From Planctomycetaceae bacterium (GTDB lineage: Bacteria > Planctomycetota > UBA1135 > GCA-002686595): DNA of 10,024 bases. The stretch lies in NCBI GenBank assembly GCA_013360535.1, contig JABWBL010000078.1, positions 1 to 10,024 on the forward strand, read 5' to 3'. Positions within the stretch are counted from its first letter, which is position 1. Each line of letters begins with the position of its first letter. A program made the position numbers and the translations under genes. The notes under the pieces are model-generated. The model searched no databases, was not told where the DNA came from, and saw nothing but the letters and a program-made list of their open reading frames with translations. This document shows, piece by piece, positions 1-7,059 of this stretch.

Positions 1-19
1 CCCGGCGGGCCTTCTGAAC

Positions 20-690
20 ATGGCTGCGGTTTCCAGCGAAAAGGTCCTGCTCGGCGCGGCGCTGTTGCTCGCCATCGGTTCGGCCGGGGGCTTCGGGATG
101 CTGACCATGCGGCACAAGTCCGCCCCGGGCGAGGCGATGCGCCAGGCCCAGCTCGTCGAGGCCCAGTACACGTCGACCGCGCCCGATGCCCCGCCGATCA
201 AGACGGAAACCTGGACGCCGCCGCGGGCCCAGAATCGCGGCCGCGACTGGGTGTACGATGCGTTCACGCCGCCGGAGATCTTTTACAACACCCGCACGAA
301 GCAGTTCACCGTGCGCCCCCCCTCCAGCCTGGTCGACGAAGAAACGACCGAGGCGTTCGGCGTCGAGCTCGTCACCGTGCGCCCCGAGCCGTTCCGCCTG
401 CAGGTGATCGGCTACGTCGGCGAAGAGGGGAACTGGCGCGGCATGTTTCAAAACGTGCTTTCCGGCGAGGTGTTCCTGGCCGCGGCCGGGCGCCGCGTGC
501 CCAACCTCGCCCTCGCCATCAAGAGCCTCGACGTGCGGCCCCAGCCGGTCGCGCTGCCGGACAGCATGACGACGCAACAGCGGGTCGCGACCGCCGTGGT
601 GCGGGACGAAAAGGCGGGCCGCGACATCACCCTGACCCACCGCGAGCGGCTGTACACCGGAACCGTCTTCGCCTTTGTCGCCGAGACGGG
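20..690 (+). CDS. Amuc_1099-like pilus-system protein, C-terminus replaced at junction
   Basis: The ATG lies 2 bases after an in-window TGA (15-17) that would end an upstream gene, which suggests an operon. The protein starts with a short N-terminus and one hydrophobic segment (about residues 8-27), so it is probably anchored in the inner membrane with the rest in the periplasm. A motif at residues 77-90 (WVYDAFTPPEIFYN) followed by TKQFTV resembles, from memory, the Amuc_1099 family of the verrucomicrobial type IV pilus-like operon (Amuc_1098-1102); that assignment is tentative. Convincing protein sequence runs to about residue 220. Beyond that the open frame continues to 1285, but it is the exact antisense of the membrane gene on the other strand and rich in Arg/Glu/Ala, so I do not count it. 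By hand count, Thr codons here are 12 ACC to 8 ACG, unlike the neighbour. The end at 690 is approximate. Confidence 0.55.
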
Positions 691-710
691 GCAGAGCGCC
701 GCGCGCGAAG
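660..710. other. Probable chimeric or rearrangement junction between two stop-less genes
   Basis: To the left, the plus strand reads as a sensible protein; to the right, the minus strand does. The two frames are in exact antisense register, and neither meets a stop here: the plus frame stays open to 1285, and the minus frame that starts at 2440 stays open to the left edge of the window. Past this zone each translation turns into Arg/Gly/His/Glu-rich sequence typical of antisense reading in GC-rich DNA. Threonine codon use also changes (12 ACC to 8 ACG on the left; 5 ACC to 23 ACG in the minus gene on the right). No transposon end, adaptor sequence or repeat is recognisable at the join. The exact base is not resolved; 675-705 is the likeliest part. 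Confidence 0.6.
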
Positions 711-2440
711 TGCGGGGCGAGCGTCGGCTCCTTCTCGAGCGCGCCGTGGAGCGCGCGCAGCTCCGGCAGGCGCTTCTCGAGGTCCCAGGCGACCGCGACT
801 TCCCAGTCCGTGGCGAGCCCTTCGAGCGCGTAGGGCGCGAGCGGGTCAGCGGCGGCGATTCGTTCGCGCATCAGGTTCACGAAACGCGCGTCCAGCTTGC
901 TCTGCACACGCGCCATGTGCCGGAACGCGACGCCGATGCCACGCGCCACCTCGGGGCGTGCGCGCTCGGGAAACTCGCCGAGCAGGCTCCACAGGTCGAG
1001 CTCGCCGCCGCGCGCCTTGAGCACTCGCTGCATCGCTCGCACACGACCCATTCCGACGTACAGCCAAGCGCGCACGCCCGGTTCGTAGGCGTCGGTCATC
1101 GCGCAGGCCTGCTCGACCGTGTAACCGTTGCGCGGTGTGAGCAGCTGGTTCGCGGTCTGCTTGACGTTGAAGCCGTCGTAGCGGGCGCCGAGGCCCGTGT
1201 GCGAGAAGCTCCAATCGACGAGCGCGCCGTTGAAGAGCCCCGCGGCGAGCGCCGGAGCGGCGAACGCGAGCCCGAGCGGCCGTGAAACGAGCCTCGAAGT
1301 GCCGAGCGCGATCACTCCGAGCGCGTAGAACAGGTGCGTGTTGAAGTAGCGGTAGCCTTCCGCCTCCATGGGAGGTTCCTTCGGCGCGATCTCGAGCCCG
1401 CTCGTCGCGAAAGCGAGCGCCGTCATTGGCAAGTAGGCGCACAGGAGCGTCGCGAGCGCGTCGTCGAGCCGTGTGGGGGAGTTCGCACCGCGACCGAAGG
1501 TGCCCTTCGCGAGCGTCGCCACGCCGCGCAGCGCCGCAGGAACCAGCAGCGCGTATCCGACGGCGAACGCGGCCAGGAACAACCAGCGCGCGGACTGGCC
1601 GGAAAGCCCGGCGAAATCACGGAATTGCGTCGCGGCGACGAGGTGCTCACCGAGAAAGCTCGCGAGGCGCTTTCCCACCAGTCCGAAGTCCGTTCCGGAG
1701 CCTTCGGTCGTGAACTTGCTCTGCAAGAAATTGAAACCGCGCCAGCCCGTGGCGACGTTGAGCGCGAGGAGCGGCGAGACGCCGAGTGCGAAGCCGCCAC
1801 CGAGCCACGGCGTGTCCCTGAGCGCCGCGCGCCAGCCGCGCAGCCCGAGATGGACGGCCGCGAGCAGTGCGATCGTCGACAGGGCGCCGAGGAACACGAA
1901 GGCTGCGAAGCCCCACGCGACGCCGACGCCGAAGAGCCGCGCCGGAGTCGCTCCCGCACGATGCAACCGCAACGTCGCCCACAGCGCGAGCGCGTTGAAC
2001 GCGAGCGTCTCGAAGTGGTTGCCCGAGGCGAAGGTCGAGTACTTGACGAGCGTCGTCGGTGCGAGCGCGAACAGGAAGCCCGCGAGGTTCGCCGCACGCG
2101 CGCCGGCGCTCTCGCGCACGACGAGCCACAGGAACACGAGCGCGAGCGCCCCGAGCGAGAGCGGCACGAGCTTGAGCGCGAGGTACGTCTCGCCGAACAG
2201 CGCGTAGAACGGCGTCGCGAGCCAGCCGACGAGCAGCTGCCCGGCGGAGTTGTCGTACACACGCGCCACGGGCAAGCCACCGTCGACGCCCGCGAGCAGC
2301 GGGATCGTTCCCATCGGGAACAGCTCGAACTGCGGCATCGCGAACTCGTCGAAGTTCGTGTGCAGCACGAGCGCGCGCACCAGCGCATAGGCGGCGAGCG
2401 CCAGCGCGAGGCCGATCCACTCTCGCCGCTGGGCTTGCAT
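690..2440 (-). CDS. Polytopic membrane protein, GT-C / glycosyltransferase-39-like, 3' end missing
   Basis: The ATG at 2440 sits 3 bases after the TAG of the GT2 gene, so the two are translationally close. The product is at least ~580 residues. About ten hydrophobic segments occupy residues 9 to ~408 (for example 9-26, 88-108, 116-133, 169-200, 212-230, 286-302, 327-346, 390-408), followed by a soluble region of ~170 residues. An acidic pair (Asp31-Glu32) falls in the first loop after the first membrane segment, where GT-C glycosyltransferases keep their catalytic or metal-binding acid. That topology and the adjacent lipid-phosphate-sugar synthase suggest a transferase that uses a polyprenyl-linked sugar on the outer face of the membrane; the acceptor is unknown. 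No stop codon occurs in frame: reading continues open to the window's left edge as antisense of the first gene, so the true C-terminus is lost at the junction and 690 is an estimate. An O-antigen or lipid-modifying membrane protein is an alternative. Confidence 0.7.
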
Positions 2441-2443
2441 TCT

Positions 2444-3202
2444 CTAGAGCTTGCCGAGGATCGCCATCCACCGCAACTTGAGCACGGTGGTGTAGCCCTT
2501 GATCAGGATGCGGAAGGTCAACGTCGACTCGCCGCGCTGGCGCTCGATGAACTCGATGCCTTCTTCGGCGATGCCGATGCGCGCGCGCGCGGTCTTGAAG
2601 AGCAGCTCCTGCACGATCGCCGGGCCCCTCGAGAACGTGTCCGCCACGTGGATGCGCTCGAGCGTCGAGCGCCGCCAGCAGCGGAAGCCCGAGTTGCAGT
2701 CCTTGACCGGAACACCGAGCAGGATGCGGATGTAGAGGTTCGCCGCGAGCGTGATCACGCGCCGGATCGCACCGCGGTCGTCGTCGCTGCCGCCGGCGAC
2801 GGCGCGCGAGCCGAGCACGAGGCCAACTTCCTTGTCCGGCGCGAGCAGGCGCTCGACGAGCTTCGGCACGAACCGCGGCTGGTGCGAGAAGTCCGCATCC
2901 ATCTCGACCACGACGTCGGCGCCCATCTCGATCGCCTTCAGGAAGCCCGCGCGACCGGCGGCCCCGCGCCCCTTGTCTTCCGTGCGATGGAGCAGGTGCA
3001 GGCGCGGCTCGCTCGCGCCCGCGTCGCGCACGAGCTTCCACGTGCCGTCGGGGGAGTTGTCGTCGACGACGAGCACCTGGTAGTTCGGCCCCAGCGCGAG
3101 CAGCGCCTTCGAGAGCTCGAGCACGTTCTGGCTCTCGTTCCACGTCGGCAGCGTGACGATCACCGACGGCAGACGGGCGGGGCTCGGCGCGCTCGGAGGC
3201 AT
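2444..3202 (-). CDS. Polyprenol/dolichol-phosphate mannose synthase-like GT2
   Basis: 252 residues, a normal length for the soluble bacterial and archaeal-type enzymes without C-terminal membrane helices. It is expected to transfer a sugar, typically mannose from GDP-mannose, to a polyprenyl phosphate at the cytoplasmic face of the membrane. A GT-A fold is visible: start of the nucleotide-binding fold at LPTWNE (18-23), VVDDNSPDGTW (45-55) with the sugar-nucleotide-binding aspartates, and metal-binding DAD at 102-104 followed by FSHQP. DCNSGFRCWRR (168-178) and the QELLFK segment near 199 match the DPM1-type acceptor end of the domain. The ATG at 3202 is the only Met start near the beginning of the family homology; no Shine-Dalgarno is obvious. 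It is followed after 3 bases by the GT-C-like membrane gene, a natural user of its product. Family assignment is firm; the actual sugar (mannose, glucose or another) cannot be read from the sequence. Confidence 0.9.
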   Translation of the reverse strand: MPPSAPSPARLPSVIVTLPTWNESQNVLELSKALLALGPNYQVLVVDDNSPDGTWKLVRDAGASEPRLHLLHRTEDKGRGAAGRAGFLKAIEMGADVVVEMDADFSHQPRFVPKLVERLLAPDKEVGLVLGSRAVAGGSDDDRGAIRRVITLAANLYIRILLGVPVKDCNSGFRCWRRSTLERIHVADTFSRGPAIVQELLFKTARARIGIAEEGIEFIERQRGESTLTFRILIKGYTTVLKLRWMAILGKL

Positions 3203-3400
3203 GGCGGGGGCTTGGGGGGACGGCGGGCCACGCTCGGCGGGCCCCGGAAGGGAACCGTACAACGCCGCGCGGGGCGGGGCAAACGGCGCCAAGGTTGCGG
3301 GTGGCGAGCGTGCTCCGCTACCCTGCGCGCCGTTCCAGAACGTCCCAGTCGTTCCGCGCCGGCCGCAGGAGGCCGCCGCGAGCTTCCCCAAGAGGTGATC
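3203..3400. promoter_or_regulatory. Divergent intergenic region with candidate promoters and a palindrome
   Basis: This 198-base gap separates two divergent genes and must hold both promoters. Rightward, TTGCGG (3295-3300), an 18-base spacer and TACCCT (3319-3324) form a possible housekeeping promoter for the Pus10 gene. Leftward, TTTGCC (3283-3278, minus strand), 18 bases and TACGGT (3259-3254) is a weaker candidate for the GT2 gene. A perfect inverted repeat, CGTTC-CA-GAACG (3331-3342), lies at or just after the expected rightward transcript start and could be an operator. All are pattern matches with no independent support. Confidence 0.35.
3391..3395 (+). promoter_or_regulatory. Ribosome binding site that selects a GTG start
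   Basis: AGAGG lies 5 bases before the GTG at 3401. The long open frame extends far upstream through the antisense of the two glycosyltransferase genes with no reasonable start, so this site decides where the pseudouridine synthase begins. A second GTG at 3395 overlaps the site itself and is therefore less likely. Confidence 0.6.
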
Positions 3401-4264
3401 GTGCAATCGTTTCCGACTTCCGGCGTCCCGACGCCCAACGCGAAGGTGTTCGTCGAGGGCCGCTACCGCAAGCTCACGCGCGACCTGCCGCAGACCGTGT
3501 TCTTCTGCCCCGATTGCAAGGGGCATCCGCGGCGCCGCAAGGGCTGCGAACGCTGCGAAGGCTTCGGCAAGCTGTCGCGCGATTCGGTGCAGGAGCTCGT
3601 CGGCTGGGTGCTCGGCGCCGCCTTCAAGACGCGCAAGAACAAGTTCCACGGCGCGGGGCGCGAGGACGTCAACGTGCGCATGCTGGGCGAGGGCCGCACG
3701 TTCGTGGTCGAGCTCCTCAACCCCAAGTGCTTCGAGGTCGACCTCGCGGCCTGCGAGGCCGAGATCAACCGGCGCAACGAGGGCCGGCTCGAGGTGCTCG
3801 GGCTGCACTGGACCGAGAAGACGCGCGTCGCTCAGATCAAGGAAGAGCAGCACGCCAAGGAATACCGCGCGCTCGTGCGTGCGGCGGCGCCGCTCGATCC
3901 CGCGAAGGTGGCCGCGCTCGTCGGACCGCGCCTGGAGATCGTGCAGAAGACTCCCAGTCGCGTCGCGCACCGCCGCGCGGACATGGATCGCCAGCGCTGG
4001 ATCGAGGTCACCAAGGCCGAGCTCGCGACGCCCGCCGAGGACGGCACGCCGCAGTTCGAGCTCGTCGTGCGCGCGCAGCACGGCACGTACGTCAAGGAAG
4101 CGATCAGCGGCGAGGGCGGCTCGACCCGGCCGTCGATCTCCGAGCTCGTCGGCAGCGCGTCGGAGTGTGTCGAGCTCGACGTGCTCGCGATCCTCGGCAG
4201 CGAGGGCGAAGCCAAGCCGACTCCGCCGCCCCCGCCGTCGTTCGGCGCGTTCCTCGACGACTAG
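3401..4264 (+). CDS. pus10: Pus10-type tRNA pseudouridine synthase, short form without THUMP domain
   Basis: 287 residues from a GTG start. Pus10 makes pseudouridine at tRNA position 54 and/or 55 in archaea and eukaryotes; bacteria normally use TruB for position 55. The catalytic domain is recognisable throughout: EGRYRKLTRDLPQT (19-32), CPDC (36-39) and CERC (49-52) forming a likely zinc site like that in archaeal Pus10, FHGAGRED (82-89) with Asp89 as the expected catalytic aspartate, RMLGEGR (93-99), LLNPK (105-109), QKTPSRVAHRR (182-192), HGTYVKEAISG (227-237) and the C-terminal ELDV (258-261). Archaeal enzymes are ~400 residues and human PUS10 ~529; here the N-terminal RNA-binding (THUMP-like) part is absent and the protein begins at the edge of the catalytic domain. 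Asn91 stands where I recall Asp in the usual REDVDVR motif. A Pro-rich tail (273-279) ends the protein. The gene stands alone, divergent from the GT2 gene. The family call is strong; activity and target site are inference. Confidence 0.9.
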   Translation: MQSFPTSGVPTPNAKVFVEGRYRKLTRDLPQTVFFCPDCKGHPRRRKGCERCEGFGKLSRDSVQELVGWVLGAAFKTRKNKFHGAGREDVNVRMLGEGRTFVVELLNPKCFEVDLAACEAEINRRNEGRLEVLGLHWTEKTRVAQIKEEQHAKEYRALVRAAAPLDPAKVAALVGPRLEIVQKTPSRVAHRRADMDRQRWIEVTKAELATPAEDGTPQFELVVRAQHGTYVKEAISGEGGSTRPSISELVGSASECVELDVLAILGSEGEAKPTPPPPPSFGAFLDD

Positions 4265-4349
4265 CCGAGACCGTTGCGGCTCCAGCGATCCGGCGACGTT
4301 CCAGAAAAAAGCACTGCACGGAGGTGCGAATCCCGCGGAAGATGGGGGG
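4265..4349 (+). promoter_or_regulatory. Leader region of the Asp-box lipoprotein gene
   Basis: This 85-base gap holds a GGAAGA ribosome-binding-like site (4337-4342), 7 bases before the ATG at 4350. It also carries TTGCGG (4274-4279) and CGTTCCAGAA (4298-4307), both of which occur in the same order in the region upstream of the Pus10 gene. No convincing -10 box follows the TTGCGG, and no terminator hairpin for the preceding gene is evident, so read-through from the Pus10 gene is possible. Confidence 0.3.
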
Positions 4350-7037
4350 ATGAAGCGCCTTGTCGTCTCGCTGGTCACGTTCGGGCTCGCCGCCTGTGCT
4401 CCCGAACCCGCCTCCACGGAAGACTCGACCGACGGACGGCTCCTGATCGCGCCCGAGATCGCGGGACGTTCGCTCCCGGCGCCGACCGAGCATCGCCTTG
4501 GCGAAGGCACGGAGGCCGCCAACAAGAGCGCGCGCAAGCGCTGGTATGCGGAACTGCACCGCACGGCGCCCGACGTCGATTGGAAGGCGATCGAGCGCGA
4601 CAACGCGCTGGTCGAGATGGAGCTGCGCAACGCGCGCGCGTCGAGCGGGATCGCGTTCCTGTCGACGAACGCGTGGACCGAGGTCGGCAGCAAGAACCAG
4701 GCGGGGCGCATGATGTGCGCGGTGCTCTCGCCCGACGGCACGCAGGTGTACGGCGGTTCCGCACTCGGCGGCGTGTGGCGCTGCGACCGTGGCGGGACGG
4801 GCTGGGTGCCGCTCGGCGACAACCTGTACGGCGGGGTGAGCGAGGTGCTCGCGCTTCCGGGAGAGACCGTGGGAGCGCCGGACGTGCTCGTGTGCGCCAA
4901 CTCCTCGCTCGGGCTGCGCGTGACGCGCAACCAGGGCCAGACTTGGGAGACGCCGAGCGGCTTGAGTGCGGTCACGTCGGTCCGCGAGCTGCGCCAGTTC
5001 GACGACGCGCAGCGCACGGTCGTCGTGTGGGCGCAGACCAACCTCGCCGGGAACGTGCCGGCGCTGTACGTGTCGACCGACTACGCGCGCACGTTCACCA
5101 AGCGCTTCCAGATGTCGACGACGGGCAACTCCGACGCGTGGGTGCCGCGCACGGGTCCGCTCGCCGCGAACAATGTGTTCGTCGCGCACCGCGGGCGGAT
5201 CCACCGCTCGACGGACGCGGGCTTCACGTTCGCGCCGCTCGCGCTGATCAACAGCGCGGCGACCGACGCCGTGATCACGGGCTCCGAAGCGGGAGCGCCG
5301 ACGCTGTACGTCGCGCTGAATGCGGGCGGCTGGACGATCCACCGCTCCGACAACGCGGGGACCAGCGCCACCCAGGTGCACACGCCGGGCGACTTCTGGG
5401 CGGAAATGTGCGCCTCGACCGTCAACCCGCAGGTCGTCCTCTACGGCGGCGTCGAGGCCTTCCGCTCGACCAACGGCGGCGCGTCGTTCACCAAGCTCAA
5501 CGACTGGGGCGCGTACTACGGCGATCCGTTGCGCAAGCTGCACGCCGACACGATGGGCATCTACGCCTGGCCCGACCCGCAGAGTGCGAGCGGCGAGAGC
5601 TTCTTCTACTGCATGGACGGCGGCATCTGGCACAGCGCGACGTCCGGCTCCAGTCCGCTCAACTGGTCGATGTCGGGGCTCGGCGTCAGCCAGTACTACT
5701 CGACCTTGACGTCGGCGACGAATCCGTCGCTGGTGCTCGCGGGTGCGCAGGATCAGGGTTACCAGCGCGGCTTCGTGCAGGCTTCGACCGGCTCCGGACC
5801 GTCGACGAACCTGACGCAGCTCATCAGCGGCGACTACGGCCACCTGACGTCGTCGGATGGCACGCACGCGGTCGTCTTCAGCAACTACCCCGGCTTCACG
5901 CTGGTGCAGGAAGGGCAGTCGAATCCGTCGCTGACGGCGTACGTCGACTTTCCCGCGGGTTCGAACCACCTGTGGCTGCCGCCCGTGGTCGCCGACCCGC
6001 TGCTCGCGACGAGTTACTTCCTGTGTGCGGAGCGGCTCTACCGCTTCAACAAGACCGCACCCGGAACGTGGACGAGTGTGGTCCACTCGACGCAGGATTT
6101 TTCCGCGGGTGCGGCGAATTACCTGACGGCGCTGGGCTTTGCGCCGAGCGATGCGCAGCGTGCCTACGCCGTCGACGACGCCGGACGGCTGTACTTTTCG
6201 ACGAACCACGGCACGAACTGGACGCAGTCGGCGTCGACCGGTCCCAACGAGCACTACTTCTACGGCAACACGGTCGCGGTGCACCCGACGAACGCGCTCG
6301 AGGCCGTCGTCGGCGGCTCGGGCTACAGCGCGCCGGGTGTGCTGCGCACGCTCGACGGCGGGCAGAACTGGAGCGCGCTCACGGCCGGACTGCCGGCGAC
6401 GATGGTGTACGACCTCGTGTACGCGCGCGATGGCACGGGCGACGTGTACGCGGCGACCGAGGCCGGGCCGTGGCGCTTCGAACGTGCGCTGGGGACGTGG
6501 AGCAACCTCTCCGGCGGCGTCGCGCCGCTCACGCTCTACTGGTCGGTCGAGTTCGTCGGCACGGACCTCGTGCGCTACGGCACCTACGGGCGCGGCATCT
6601 GGGACTACCGGATTCCGCCGGCGTTCCACGCGGTCACGTACTGCACGGCCAAGATCAACTCGGCCTTCTGCGTGCCGGCGATCGGCTTCACGGGCGCGCC
6701 TTCGGCGACGGCGCCGACACCTTTCATCGTCGAAGCGAGCGACATCCTCGCGTCGAAGAACGGGCTCCTGTTCTACGGCCAGCAGCCGCACGCCGCTGCG
6801 TACCAGGGCGGCACGATGTGCGTGCGCGCGCCGGTGCGCCGCACGTGGGTGCAAGGTTCCGGCGGCACGACGGGTTGTTCGGGCACGTTCGCGACCGACA
6901 TGAACGCGCTGATCCGCTCCGGCTCGGATCCGCAGCTCGTGCCGGGCGCGACGGTCTACTGCCAGTACTGGTACCGCGATCCCGCCGACCCGTGGAACAC
7001 GGGCCTGACGGACGGGCTCGAGTTCACGATCCCCTGA
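4350..7037 (+). CDS. Outer-surface lipoprotein with Asp-box (BNR/sortilin-like) propeller repeats
   Basis: 895 residues. A lipoprotein signal ends in the lipobox LAAC (13-16); Ala follows the lipidated Cys16, so sorting to the outer membrane is expected. At least seven Asp-box-like turns (S-x-D/N-x-G-x-T-W/F) are visible, at about residues 191-200, 241-250, 286-295, 332-341, 372-381, 616-625 and 666-675, clustered on either side of a stretch (382-615) where the motif is degenerate. This is the pattern of one or two beta-propellers of the VPS10/sortilin/sialidase-fold type, usually binding or exoglycosidase modules; no sialidase catalytic set is evident. From about 763 to 895 a separate domain follows, with Cys at 765, 774, 824, 843 and 871 and the ending LTDGLEFTIP. 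From memory, similar domains end many large planctomycete exoproteins, possibly as a secretion or surface-attachment module. The ATG at 4350 fits the signal peptide and has GGAAGA upstream. Substrate or partner is unknown. Confidence 0.85.
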   Translation: MKRLVVSLVTFGLAACAPEPASTEDSTDGRLLIAPEIAGRSLPAPTEHRLGEGTEAANKSARKRWYAELHRTAPDVDWKAIERDNALVEMELRNARASSGIAFLSTNAWTEVGSKNQAGRMMCAVLSPDGTQVYGGSALGGVWRCDRGGTGWVPLGDNLYGGVSEVLALPGETVGAPDVLVCANSSLGLRVTRNQGQTWETPSGLSAVTSVRELRQFDDAQRTVVVWAQTNLAGNVPALYVSTDYARTFTKRFQMSTTGNSDAWVPRTGPLAANNVFVAHRGRIHRSTDAGFTFAPLALINSAATDAVITGSEAGAPTLYVALNAGGWTIHRSDNAGTSATQVHTPGDFWAEMCASTVNPQVVLYGGVEAFRSTNGGASFTKLNDWGAYYGDPLRKLHADTMGIYAWPDPQSASGESFFYCMDGGIWHSATSGSSPLNWSMSGLGVSQYYSTLTSATNPSLVLAGAQDQGYQRGFVQASTGSGPSTNLTQLISGDYGHLTSSDGTHAVVFSNYPGFTLVQEGQSNPSLTAYVDFPAGSNHLWLPPVVADPLLATSYFLCAERLYRFNKTAPGTWTSVVHSTQDFSAGAANYLTALGFAPSDAQRAYAVDDAGRLYFSTNHGTNWTQSASTGPNEHYFYGNTVAVHPTNALEAVVGGSGYSAPGVLRTLDGGQNWSALTAGLPATMVYDLVYARDGTGDVYAATEAGPWRFERALGTWSNLSGGVAPLTLYWSVEFVGTDLVRYGTYGRGIWDYRIPPAFHAVTYCTAKINSAFCVPAIGFTGAPSATAPTPFIVEASDILASKNGLLFYGQQPHAAAYQGGTMCVRAPVRRTWVQGSGGTTGCSGTFATDMNALIRSGSDPQLVPGATVYCQYWYRDPADPWNTGLTDGLEFTIP

Positions 7038-7059
7038 ACAGGAGCGGCGCGCGTGGCGT

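Noticed and set aside
20..689. Continuation of the minus-strand membrane gene to the left edge
   Set aside because: The frame is open but the translation is His/Gly/Arg-rich and antisense to a gene with a good membrane anchor and family-like motifs.
711..1285. Continuation of the first plus-strand frame past the junction
   Set aside because: It is the exact antisense of the membrane gene, Arg/Glu-rich and without recognisable features.
4350..7037. A sialidase
   Set aside because: Asp-box turns are present, but I could not identify the arginine triad or the Tyr/Glu catalytic pair of sialidases; the repeats alone indicate only a propeller fold.
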